Shown one piece after another: positions 1 through 8,107 of a stretch of DNA of 64,000 nt (positions are counted from its first letter, which is position 1; each line of letters begins with the position of its first letter). Location of the stretch: the NCBI GenBank assembly GCA_028288485.1, contig JAQBNO010000043.1, positions 62,001-126,000 on the forward strand, in the 5' to 3' direction. Below the pieces are notes generated by a model. That model was given only the letters and a program-made list of their open reading frames with translations, was not told where the DNA came from and made no database searches. This stretch comes from Segetibacter sp. (lineage in GTDB: Bacteria > Bacteroidota > Bacteroidia > Chitinophagales > Chitinophagaceae). The translations under genes and the position numbers were made by a program.

Positions 1-81
1 AGTGTTGCTTGTTATATCTTTTTAATAATCTGATTAAAGTATAAATTCTATTTATGAAGCCAGCAAAAAATCTAACTCAAC

Positions 82-100
82 GGTCGTTGCGTCGCACACT
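82..100 (+). repeat. Dispersed repeat, GC-type copy
   Basis: Partial copy of the intergenic repeat family with core TTGCGTCGCACACT. This is the variant carrying GCGTCGC rather than GTGTCAC in the centre. The upstream gene lies outside the window, so its position relative to a stop codon cannot be judged. Confidence 0.6.
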
Positions 101-292
101 GCGGCTGGTATACCTTTTATCGGCCTCGATCTTGTTTTGCTGTTCCCGTAAATTAACCAATTACAACATTAGCAGGATGCCTTATTTTCATAACACAAGA
201 ATTAGTTTCATAAGTAGGTAACCTTTTTTCTTAAAAGACCGCTGTTGCGCAGTCTGCGGTTAAGCACGTATGAAAATAGTTTGGATGCAAAT

Positions 293-328
293 ACTTGTGT
301 CCTTTCACTTACTTGTGTCCTTTCACTC
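293..328 (+). repeat. Tandem 18-bp direct repeat
   Basis: Two adjacent copies of ACTTGTGTCCTTTCACTT (293-310 and 311-328), differing only at the last base. No coding frame runs through it. The motif loosely resembles the ACTTGT and TCACTCAC parts of the dispersed repeat, so it may be a rearranged derivative. Confidence 0.8.
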
Positions 329-1024
329 CTTCGTTTACATAATGCTTGTTTCGATACTTCCTTACGCGTAATTACTCTTTATCAGATGCCCACGAACGAT
401 AAGTATTACAGTTTGTAAAACAACTTGCAATTAAACCTACTACAAATACGGAAGGAGTTACCCCGGAATTTCTATGCGAAGCAAATGTGCCCGATTGCTT
501 AAACGATTAATGACACTCTTCTCAACGAACTTTTCAAAATTTTCTTTTACTTTGCTACCGAAATAGCTGCTTGTTTTCATCTTGCCGGATGTTTTTATTA
601 CGGGTCGCTATTTCTATTTTATTTTACAGCCTTACTGAACATCTTTTCCAGGCCCGGCAAGGTTTAAACAATTTTAAGTACTAAAGATGGTTGAGGCTGT
701 TGGCCACGGCTGGATTTCGTTCATCTGCAAATTTTTGGGCAGCTTCTTTTAAAGCGAATACTCTTACCAATTGTGGTTCGGGATATAATAACCTATAACG
801 TGAAAAGATGAACAAAGCGTTGCCGACAAAGTGATTGCGGCCCTTCGATGAACTCAGGGTACACTTCGGCAAGGCTCAGGGCAAGAACTGCTCCCGATTA
901 AATGGGACCATGAAAAACTATTTGTGAACCGGTGTATCGGAGGCAACAATGCCGCTAAAAATACTTTAGCCGGTACCAGGAAAGAGATGACGATCTCCAG
1001 TTGTACGACCAGAATTAATAGACA

Positions 1025-1597
1025 ATGCTTAAACAGGAACTGAGAAAAATATACAAGCAGAAAAGGCTGGAGTTATCTGCAACTGAGCGGCTCAAACTCG
1101 ACGATTTGCAGTTAATTCAATTGCAGCGTCTTCCCCTTGAAAACCATATACAGCTTATCTTAACCTTTTGGCCGCTCGAGCAGCACGGCGAAATGAATAC
1201 ACATTTATATACCCGTTACCTTGAACATGCTATTCCTAACCTGGAAGTGGCCTTCCCGGTCATGAATTTTTCTGCACGAGAAATGAACGCAGTATTGGTA
1301 AATGATGACACCGAATTTGTAGAAAACGAATACGGAATTCATGAACCGGAAGAAGGAGAAGTAGTCCCTCCTGAAGAAATTGACCTTGTTTTTGTGCCAT
1401 TACTCTCTTTCGATACAAACGGTTATCGTGTTGGATATGGCAAGGGCTTTTACGATCGCTTTTTGAAAAAGTGCAGGCCCGATGTTATAACTGTTGGCTT
1501 TTCATATTTCGATCCAATTGACAATATAGAGGATAGAAATCAATATGATGTACCTTTAAACTTCTGCATCACTCCTCATAAGATCTATGAATTTTAA
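1025..1597 (+). CDS. 5-formyltetrahydrofolate cyclo-ligase
   Basis: A 190-residue cytoplasmic enzyme of the MthfS/YgfA family, which converts 5-formyl-THF to 5,10-methenyl-THF using ATP and so returns stored folate to one-carbon metabolism. The C-terminal signature is clear: VPLLSFDTNGYRVGYGKGFY followed by DR, matching the family pattern P-x-x-x-F-D-x-x-G-x-R-x-G-x-G-x-G-x-Y-D-R. The N-terminal basic helix (KQELRKIYKQKR) is also typical, and the length is normal. The stop overlaps the start of lpxK by 11 nt, so the two are probably translationally coupled in an operon with rnr. The ATG at 1025 is the only good start. Confidence 0.93.
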   Translation: MLKQELRKIYKQKRLELSATERLKLDDLQLIQLQRLPLENHIQLILTFWPLEQHGEMNTHLYTRYLEHAIPNLEVAFPVMNFSAREMNAVLVNDDTEFVENEYGIHEPEEGEVVPPEEIDLVFVPLLSFDTNGYRVGYGKGFYDRFLKKCRPDVITVGFSYFDPIDNIEDRNQYDVPLNFCITPHKIYEF

Positions 1598-2666
1598 TTT
1601 CTACCTGCTTAAATCATTCAGAATACTTCTTTTCCCTTTTTCATTGCTGTATGGTTTGGTTGTTATTATAAGAAATTACCTGTTCGATAAAAACATTATA
1701 AAGTCTGTTTCATTCAATCTGCCAATCATAACCGTAGGAAATTTATCGGTTGGAGGGACGGGCAAGTCTCCGATGGTGGAATACTTACTGAAACTTTTAA
1801 AAGACCAGTATAAGGTGGCAACCCTTAGCCGGGGATATAAACGAAAAACAAAAGGATACGCATTAGCCCATGCAGAAACAACTGCGCTTGAAATAGGAGA
1901 TGAGCCGATGCAGTTTCACCTGAAGTTCCCGGCAATACCGGTAGCAGTTGGCGAAGAAAGAATAGTGGCAATACCACAGTTACTACACGACAGGCCCGAA
2001 ACTAACGTCATTATCCTGGATGATGCCTTTCAACACAGAAGCATCAACGCCGGATTTAATATCGTACTCACAGAATGCGGCAATTTATTTACCCGCGACT
2101 TTTTCGTGCCTACCGGGGATTTGCGGGACCAGCGTTCTTCTTATAAGCGGGCGAATGTAATTGTTGTAACAAAATGTCCTCCCGGGTTAACCGGAGAGGA
2201 AAAGATAAAAATTAAGAACGAAATTCGCCCCTTGCCCGGCCAGGAGGTATTCTTTACGAGTATCAGCTATGGCCAACCCTACCATATAATTTCTAAAGAG
2301 GAGAGACCGGTAACTTTAGACGATGAAGTATTGCTCGTTTGCGGTATAGCTAATCCAAGGCCCCTAAAGAATTACCTGGTACAACAGGCTAAAACTTACG
2401 ACCAGCACTCTTTTTCCGACCATCACATCTTTACGATAGATGATCTCGACGAAATCAGGAAAAAGTTCACAGAGATATCGGCGGAACAAAAAATGATCGT
2501 TACAACAGAAAAGGACGCGGTGCGGTTAATGAAATTTTCGGGTGTATTAATTGATATGCCCGTATTTGTATTGCCGATAGAACATCACTTTCTATTTTCT
2601 GAAGGCATGCGATTTGATAGCATAGTAAATACTTTTATAGAAACGTTTTTGAGAGATAAACAATAA
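1587..2666 (+). CDS. lpxK: Tetraacyldisaccharide 4'-kinase LpxK
   Basis: A 359-residue inner-membrane kinase that phosphorylates the 4' position of the lipid A disaccharide precursor, a late step of the Raetz pathway. An N-terminal hydrophobic segment (LLFPFSLLYGLVVII, about residues 14-28) anchors it. It is followed by the family Walker A GNLSVGGTGKSP (about residues 52-63), the LSRGYKR motif and ILDDAFQHR, which carries the conserved Asp and His. The start lies inside the preceding gene (11-nt overlap) and the stop is 2 nt before rnr, so it is the middle gene of a tight operon. Its presence implies a lipid-A-containing outer membrane. Confidence 0.96.
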   Translation: MNFNFYLLKSFRILLFPFSLLYGLVVIIRNYLFDKNIIKSVSFNLPIITVGNLSVGGTGKSPMVEYLLKLLKDQYKVATLSRGYKRKTKGYALAHAETTALEIGDEPMQFHLKFPAIPVAVGEERIVAIPQLLHDRPETNVIILDDAFQHRSINAGFNIVLTECGNLFTRDFFVPTGDLRDQRSSYKRANVIVVTKCPPGLTGEEKIKIKNEIRPLPGQEVFFTSISYGQPYHIISKEERPVTLDDEVLLVCGIANPRPLKNYLVQQAKTYDQHSFSDHHIFTIDDLDEIRKKFTEISAEQKMIVTTEKDAVRLMKFSGVLIDMPVFVLPIEHHFLFSEGMRFDSIVNTFIETFLRDKQ

Positions 2667-2668
2667 AT

Positions 2669-4720
2669 ATGAGCAAAAAACACAAACCGGAACGCAGCAA
2701 GAAGCAAGATGCAGATGTGAGTAAAGGAATACTTGAAATTACGCGTAGCGGTATAGGTTATGTAGTAATTAATGGCGAAGGTGGAGATATATTGGTGCGT
2801 CCCAATGATTTTAATACAGCATTAAATGGTGATACGGTAAGAGTAAAGGTTCTAAAGGAAAATTTACGAAGCGGGAAAAAAGAAGGAAAGATCACGGAAG
2901 TGGTAAACCGGAAGCAAAGTGAATTCATAGGGCATTTACAGGTTAGTTCAAATTATGCTTTCTTTATCCCTGACACACAAAAGCCAATGCCCGACCTGTA
3001 TGTTCCACTTGATAAAATTAATGGGGCAAAAGATAAAGACCGCGTTTTAGCAAGAATAACAAAATGGGACACCGCCAATAAAAAACCGGAAGGTGAAGTT
3101 GTGCAGGTAATACTTGCAGAGCATGAAAGTGATATTGCAATGAGGGAAATTCTGGTGGAGAACGGCTTTCCATTGGTATTTGAAGATGATGTTATGGAAG
3201 AGGCAATGCGGTTACCTGATGTAATTTCGGCTGCCGATATTAAAAAGCGTAAAGACATGAGAGATGTTCTTACGTTCACCATTGACCCCGTTGATGCAAG
3301 AGATTTTGACGACGCGATATCTATAAAAAAACTGAAAGCTGACCTATATGAAATTGGTGTTCATATTGCTGATGTAAGCCATTATGTAACACCTGGTTCT
3401 GTATTAGATGATGACGCCTACCAGCGTGCTACTTCAGTTTATCTTCCCGACAGGGTAAACCCGATGTTGCCGGAAAGGATCTCAAACGAACTTTGTTCTT
3501 TAAGGCCTCATGAAGACAAGCTTACTTTTTCAGCAGTCTTCCAAATAAATGTAAAAGGACACGTAAAAGATTTCTGGTTAGGCAAAACAGTAATTCATAG
3601 CGATCACCGGTATTCTTACGAAGATGTCCAGGAAATAATAGAAAAGAAGGAAGGAAAGTTCCAGGACGAGATTTTGTTACTGAACGACCTGGCCCAAACA
3701 TTCAGGGCAGAAAGATTTAAAAAAGGCGCTATTAATTTTTCGTCAACCGAGGTGCGTTTTAAACTGGATGAAAAGGGAAAACCGATAGGGATCGTTGTAA
3801 AGGAAAGCAAAGAAGCGCACCAGCTAATTGAAGAGTTTATGCTGCTCGCAAATAAAACGGTAGCTGAATACGTATCAAAAGTTAAGGTGAACAAAAAAGA
3901 AGTGCCTTTTGCCTACCGGATTCACGACGTGCCGGATGAAATAAAGCTTACTCCATTTATGGCTTTTGCCGCCAAGTATGGTCATAAGTTCGATACATCT
4001 ACCCCTGAAAAAATTGCCTCCAGCTTTAATACCATGTTGGAGGATGTAAGGGGCAAACCTGAACAACATGTGCTGGAAACACTTGGAATTCGCACGATGG
4101 CTAAAGCGGTTTATTCGCCCGATAACATTGGGCACTACGGCCTGGCGTTTGAATTTTATTGCCATTTTACCTCGCCGATCCGCCGTTATCCCGACGTATT
4201 GGTTCACAGGGTACTGGAAAGTTGCCTGGAAGGAGCACCGGTCTTCGATAAAAAGATGGAAGAGAAGTGCAAGCACTGCAGCGAAATGGAGCGAAGCGCC
4301 ATGGATTGTGAAAGAGCAGGCAACAAATACAAACAGGTAGAATTTTTAAAAGAACATATAGGAGAGGAGTTCTTAGGTGTGATAAGCGGTGTGGCGGCGT
4401 TCGGATTTTGGGTGGAAACAGTCGAGCATAAATGCGAAGGTCTTGTTTCAATTACCGGTCTTTCTGATTACGATGATTTCCGTTTGGTTGAAAATGATTA
4501 CAGCCTTGCCGGTCGTCGCAGCGGACGAAAGTTCAGGATGGGGGATAAGGTATATATAAAAGTAGTTGCAGCAAACCTTGCGAAACGCCAACTAGATTTT
4601 GAGTGGGTATTAAAACCCGAAGTAGAAGACCAGTTAAACGAGGACAATGAAGCAAAAGTAAAACCGGCTTCAAAAGGTAAAGGAAAAAGCAGGGAGAAGA
4701 AGAAAAGTAAGGCCGAGTAA
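2669..4720 (+). CDS. rnr: Ribonuclease R
   Basis: A 683-residue 3'-to-5' exoribonuclease of the RNB family that degrades structured RNA. In order: N-terminal cold-shock/OB modules (about residues 20-160), the RNB catalytic domain (about 190-525) opening with FTIDPVDARDFDDAIS, whose Asp cluster binds Mg, the HFTSPIRRYPD motif, then an S1 domain (about 565-650, starting GVISGVAAFGFWVE). It ends in a Lys-rich tail (KGKGKSREKKKSKAE) of the kind that helps RNase R grip structured RNA. It lacks the N-terminal HTH extension of the E. coli enzyme, as is usual in Bacteroidota. It starts 2 nt after lpxK and closes the operon. Confidence 0.96.
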   Translation: MSKKHKPERSKKQDADVSKGILEITRSGIGYVVINGEGGDILVRPNDFNTALNGDTVRVKVLKENLRSGKKEGKITEVVNRKQSEFIGHLQVSSNYAFFIPDTQKPMPDLYVPLDKINGAKDKDRVLARITKWDTANKKPEGEVVQVILAEHESDIAMREILVENGFPLVFEDDVMEEAMRLPDVISAADIKKRKDMRDVLTFTIDPVDARDFDDAISIKKLKADLYEIGVHIADVSHYVTPGSVLDDDAYQRATSVYLPDRVNPMLPERISNELCSLRPHEDKLTFSAVFQINVKGHVKDFWLGKTVIHSDHRYSYEDVQEIIEKKEGKFQDEILLLNDLAQTFRAERFKKGAINFSSTEVRFKLDEKGKPIGIVVKESKEAHQLIEEFMLLANKTVAEYVSKVKVNKKEVPFAYRIHDVPDEIKLTPFMAFAAKYGHKFDTSTPEKIASSFNTMLEDVRGKPEQHVLETLGIRTMAKAVYSPDNIGHYGLAFEFYCHFTSPIRRYPDVLVHRVLESCLEGAPVFDKKMEEKCKHCSEMERSAMDCERAGNKYKQVEFLKEHIGEEFLGVISGVAAFGFWVETVEHKCEGLVSITGLSDYDDFRLVENDYSLAGRRSGRKFRMGDKVYIKVVAANLAKRQLDFEWVLKPEVEDQLNEDNEAKVKPASKGKGKSREKKKSKAE

Positions 4721-4784
4721 AAGGCTTACTTTCTCGTTTAATTCGTATTATTTTATTGAACAATCACAAGATTCTTTTACCGGC

Positions 4785-4808
4785 TTTTGTTGTGTCACTC
4801 ACTTGTAC
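4785..4808 (+). repeat. Dispersed 3' repeat, GTGTCAC-type
   Basis: Copy of the dispersed repeat containing TTGTGTCACTCACTTGTAC. It is in the same direction as rnr and starts 64 nt after the rnr stop. The rest of the 213-nt gap to 4934 shows no clear terminator hairpin. Confidence 0.85.
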
Positions 4809-4933
4809 TGTTAGTTTTCACTGCGACAAATGCAGTCGCCAATCCAGTGCTTAAATTGCTTGGAAGGGATAGGTTAGCTTGATACGGAAACTGGCTGTTT
4901 TGCTAGGTTAAAGTTGTTTTTACATCTTTAAGT

Positions 4934-5185
4934 GTGAAAAGAAAGGCAATTTCAAAAACAATTACTGTTAGTAATAATGATTTTTTGACAGCTATAAAGG
5001 AGTCGATTACGGAAAGCCCTGTTCTACATCAATCAATTGTAAATGATGCAAAAAATGCAGGTATTGTAGAGGCCTTAATTTCCACAAAACCAGGTTTTGT
5101 TGATGCGGCAAGTGTTGAAATAAACCCGCAAGTTTCTAAACGAGTTAAGGCGCAAAATGTAATTTCAAAAAAAGTAAAAAGCTAA
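4934..5185 (+). CDS. Small hypothetical protein (83 aa)
   Basis: Unrecognised, with a GTG start. The protein is hydrophilic and basic at both ends (MKRKAISKTITVSNNDF; C-terminus SKRVKAQNVISKKVKS), with a central amphipathic stretch around AIKESITESPVLHQSIVNDA. No signal peptide or membrane segment is seen. It heads a run of three small same-strand genes (4934-5707) that sits alone between rnr and a convergent peptidase. The size, charge and position ahead of further small genes would fit a regulator or antitoxin-like role, but no family motif supports that, so function is left open. Confidence 0.55.
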   Translation: MKRKAISKTITVSNNDFLTAIKESITESPVLHQSIVNDAKNAGIVEALISTKPGFVDAASVEINPQVSKRVKAQNVISKKVKS

Positions 5186-5186
5186 A

Positions 5187-5477
5187 TTGTTTTGTTACAA
5201 ATTCGCTTGAGGTCTGGAAGGTAATTCATATATTTTTCCAACAGACAATGGTTGGTTTTATACAGTGTCTTTTCAAGCGAGAAATATCATTTTAAAAGAA
5301 ATAGGGGTATCGGTAAACATTTCACATTTATTTGAAATACAGTTTGAACGGTCTCCTACTGATGAAGAAGTTTTTAATAAAAAAGACGAATTAGTAGCAA
5401 ATACTCTTAAAACTATTTTTACAAATCATTTAATTTCTAATGGTCCAGTATCAGTTTACTTTTTGTTTGTAACATGA
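5187..5477 (+). pseudogene. Damaged small gene, DUF6169-like
   Basis: The frame from 5211 to 5477 reads NSYIFPTDNGWFYTVSF near its start, then a plausible globular sequence ending FTNHLISNGPVSVYFLFVT. From memory this opening resembles the DUF6169 family of Bacteroidota (a Y-x-F-x-T-D-x-G-x-x-Y-x-V-x-F pattern). An in-frame TGA at 5208-5210 separates it from five or six further family-like codons (FCYKFA), and the only starts downstream are internal (GTG at 5265). So either the N-terminus is broken by a nonsense change, or a shortened protein starts at 5265. The stop overlaps the next gene by 4 nt (ATGA). Confidence 0.5.
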
Positions 5478-5707
5478 TTGATTCAAAAGAAGCAGCAAGA
5501 GCTATTCTATTCAATCGCCGGTACCAAGTTTGGGAACATAGGGAATGGCAACTCTTTAATTATACTCTTATAGATCCTGACGATCAAGGTAGAAAATACT
5601 TCTTGGGATTATTAATTCATCTCAGCCATCCTCACTACGCTTACATTCCGGGTGAGTTTGAAGAATATATACAAAAGGACAAAAAAAGCGGCAAGTTAAT
5701 ATTATAA
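5474..5707 (+). CDS. Small hypothetical protein (77 aa)
   Basis: Unrecognised. The protein is rich in aromatic residues (NRRYQVWEHREWQLFNYTL, then GRKYFLGLLIHLSHPHYAYI) and looks like a small folded cytoplasmic domain with no signal or membrane segment. The ATG overlaps the stop of the preceding frame by 4 nt, the classic coupling arrangement, so the two were made together. Whether it is still translated depends on how the upstream damaged gene is read. Identity unknown. Confidence 0.55.
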   Translation: MIDSKEAARAILFNRRYQVWEHREWQLFNYTLIDPDDQGRKYFLGLLIHLSHPHYAYIPGEFEEYIQKDKKSGKLIL

Positions 5708-5832
5708 GACTACCCATTTAAGTCCTTTTTCAAATTACCCTTCGCTCCCAAATCAAGATTGAGCTACATAACTAAGTTCGCGAAAACCTAACATTAAAAA
5801 GTCACAGAGCAACAAAACATTGGCTTTCTCCT

Positions 5833-7734
5833 TTACAACGTTTCCTTCAACCATTTATAAAACTCCCTCTGCCACACCAGCGCATTTTGCGCTTTCAACA
5901 CCCAATGGTTTTCGTCGGGCAGGTAAAGAAGCTTGCTTTTAATACCTCTTAGTTGTGCAGCCTGGAAGGCCTGCAAGCCTTGCTCAATTGGTACCCGGTA
6001 ATCTTTTCCTCCTTGTATAATAAGGATGGGAGTGTTCCAATTAGCTACCAAATAGGCTGGATTGAACTGAGTAAAAGTTTTTTGAGCAAGCTTGTTGTCT
6101 TTCTCCCAGTAATGGCCGCCATTTTCCCAGTTGGTAAACCACAACTCTTCCGTTGTTCCGCTCATACTTCTCAGGTCGAAAACGCCGTCGTGAGATATAA
6201 ATGTTTTAAAACGGTTATTGTGAATACCGGCAAGATAAAACACCGAATAGCCGCCATAACTTGCACCAACGCAACCAAGACGGTCCTTATCAACATATGT
6301 TAATGTTGCTGCATCATCAATTGCCGACAAGTAATCTTTCATTACCTGTCCGCCCCAGTCTTTGCTGATCGCTTCGTTCCATTCCTGCCCGTGGCCATAC
6401 ATTCCCCTTCGATTCGGTGCAACCACTACGTATCCATTTGCGGCCATCAGCTGGAAGTTCCAGCGGAACGAATAAGACTGCGTGAGAGGCGATTGTGGAC
6501 CTCCCTGGCAATACAAGAGAGTAGGATATTTTTTAGAAGCGTCAAAGTGGGGTGGAAGTATCATCCATACCAGCATTTTTTTACCATCTGTAGTTTCTAC
6601 GTAGCGCCTTTCGATTTTGCTCATCGCAAGTTTGCTGTACACTTCATCATTTACATGCGAAAGTTGTCTCATTGCACCTGTTGTAAGATCTACCGTGTAC
6701 AACTCGGCAGCGTGATTCATATCCGTCCTGGTCACTACCATTGTATTCCCAACCTGCCCAACAATACCACTTATATCAAAATCTCCTTTGGTGATTTGCT
6801 TTACCTCCGGAACTTTCATGGTCATGCCCGGATAGTCTACAACAAACAATTGCAGGGTGCCATCAATTGCTGCATTAAAATAAATGTAACGGCCATCGTT
6901 ACTCCATTTAAAACCATCAACCGAATTGTCCCAAAATTGAGTGAGGTTTATTCTACTGCTGCCGGTGTTGACAATTATATCCTGCTTGTCGGCCTCGTAA
7001 CCTTCGCGTTTCATACTCAGCCAGGCAAGGTTTCCGTGTTTAGAAAAAGCCGGTGCCTGGTCATAACCTTCCATTCCTACTGTGAGATTTGTTGTGGTTC
7101 CTGTAGAAATGTTGTAAGAAAAAATATCGGTATTCGTACTTAAGGCGTATGAAGTTCCAACTTTAGGTTTGGTTACATACACGATATTCCCTTCAGGAGA
7201 CCAGATATAATCTTCATCACCACCAAAAGGCTTTTGTGGGGAGTCATAAGGTTGACCAGACATTATATCTTTACGTTCAGCAGGTTTACCAACAGGTTGA
7301 TAAAAGATATGGCTGAACGCGCCATCTTCCCATTCGTCCCAGTGGCGGTAGCCTAACTGGTCGTAAATCTGCGCTGTTGATTTTGAAAGATCAGGATAAA
7401 AGTCTTTTCCATAAACATTGCGCAACTTTACTTCATCCGCTTTAATCATATATTTTCCGTTTGGCGAGATCCTGTCATTCTTTACATAATCGTTGCTGTC
7501 GGCAATTTGTTTTGCTGCACCGCCTTTAACAGGAATAATATAGGTTTTCTTGCTGCTTTTATTGGCCTCAACATTTGGCGTGCTTACCGTAAAAACGACG
7601 TTCAAACTGTCTTTTGTGATGCCTGCACCACTTACGCGGCCTAGTTTCCAAAGTAGTTCCGGGGTCATTCTTTCTTGTGCAGTTGCAGAAAAGAGGATAC
7701 TTATTAAGGTAGTAAGGAGGGCGATCTTCTTCAT
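5833..7734 (-). CDS. S9 family prolyl oligopeptidase, secreted
   Basis: A 633-residue serine peptidase of family S9 (acylaminoacyl/dipeptidyl peptidase type), exported by an N-terminal signal peptide (MKKIALLTTLISILFSATAQ). An N-terminal beta-propeller of WD40-like PD40 repeats (about residues 30-370) precedes an alpha/beta-hydrolase domain. The catalytic triad is visible: Ser492 in GASYGG, Asp578 in GGKDYRVP and His610 in DENHW. The frame stays open 69 codons further upstream, but that part translates a dispersed repeat (YPEPVEGSHY) with no signal peptide at its head, so the start at 7734 is chosen. It likely digests oligopeptides in the periplasm or at the surface. Confidence 0.92.
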   Translation of the reverse strand: MKKIALLTTLISILFSATAQERMTPELLWKLGRVSGAGITKDSLNVVFTVSTPNVEANKSSKKTYIIPVKGGAAKQIADSNDYVKNDRISPNGKYMIKADEVKLRNVYGKDFYPDLSKSTAQIYDQLGYRHWDEWEDGAFSHIFYQPVGKPAERKDIMSGQPYDSPQKPFGGDEDYIWSPEGNIVYVTKPKVGTSYALSTNTDIFSYNISTGTTTNLTVGMEGYDQAPAFSKHGNLAWLSMKREGYEADKQDIIVNTGSSRINLTQFWDNSVDGFKWSNDGRYIYFNAAIDGTLQLFVVDYPGMTMKVPEVKQITKGDFDISGIVGQVGNTMVVTRTDMNHAAELYTVDLTTGAMRQLSHVNDEVYSKLAMSKIERRYVETTDGKKMLVWMILPPHFDASKKYPTLLYCQGGPQSPLTQSYSFRWNFQLMAANGYVVVAPNRRGMYGHGQEWNEAISKDWGGQVMKDYLSAIDDAATLTYVDKDRLGCVGASYGGYSVFYLAGIHNNRFKTFISHDGVFDLRSMSGTTEELWFTNWENGGHYWEKDNKLAQKTFTQFNPAYLVANWNTPILIIQGGKDYRVPIEQGLQAFQAAQLRGIKSKLLYLPDENHWVLKAQNALVWQREFYKWLKETL

Positions 7735-8107
7735 TGGGACAAATTTTTGAAAGGTGCAAATTAAGGAGAACGTTGTTTGAATGAGAACCGTAATTTGAAG
7801 CATTTGCAGGATTAGTAGGAAATGCAGGAAAGGTAATGAGCAAAGTAGTTTTATGTTATAAGGGTATGATGAGAAAAGTCGCAACAGAGGTTTACGATGA
7901 ACGTAATGCGACCCTTCGACGGGCTCAGGGTAAACCGCCACGCCGCTATGAAAGGCTACCTGCGAACCGAGCGTGGCAACGATGATTAATCACGGAACCA
8001 ATGTTTGTACCAAAATAATTACCGGAAAATGTGTGTAGATGCAAACCAGTACGCCAACTCCTGCCCAAAATTATTTTCCTACATTTGCGGCAACCTATTT
8101 TAATCAC
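7735..8107. other. Divergent intergenic region with PEPVEG repeat
   Basis: Separates the minus-strand S9 peptidase from the plus-strand aminotransferase. It contains CCCTTCGACGGGCTCAGGGT at 7912-7931, which on the minus strand reads as the peptide PEPVEG, followed by a tail ending GAGCGTGGCAACGATG. Related sequence occurs near 846 and 12848. Both genes must be transcribed from promoters inside this region, but no perfect TAnnTTTG box was assigned. Confidence 0.6.
7912..7984 (+). repeat. Dispersed repeat (CCTTCGACGGGCTCAGGG type)
   Basis: The unit begins CCCTTCGACGGGCTCAGGGT and ends GAGCGTGGCAACGATG. Degenerate relatives lie at about 846-950 and 12848-12936. Short elements of this type are widespread in bacterial genomes and give the spurious peptide PEPVEG when translated. 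The terminal GCAACGATG is shared with the GTGCGACGCAACGATG end of the other dispersed repeat. Confidence 0.65.

Larger units (their letters stand above)
1..1024. other. Gene-poor stretch with repeat remnants
   Basis: No convincing gene is seen in this kilobase. It holds a copy of the dispersed repeat near 82-100 (GGTCGTTGCGTCGCACACT), an 18-bp tandem duplication at 293-328, a possible 3' gene remnant on the minus strand near 684-770, and a degenerate copy of a longer repeat at about 846-950 that starts with CCTTCGATGAACTCAGGGT. The minus-strand reading frame at 681-872 ends in FADERNPAVANSLNHL, which resembles a remnant near 35811 (see findings). The stretch probably reflects decay of older insertions upstream of the lpxK operon. 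Confidence 0.6.

Noticed and set aside
681-872. 63-codon minus-strand frame
   Set aside because: Runs through a CCTTCGATGAACTCAGGG repeat at its start; only its end looks gene-derived, so it is treated as a remnant.
7735-7941. 69-codon N-terminal extension of the S9 peptidase
   Set aside because: Translates a dispersed repeat (YPEPVEG) and the promoter region; a proper signal peptide starts at 7734.
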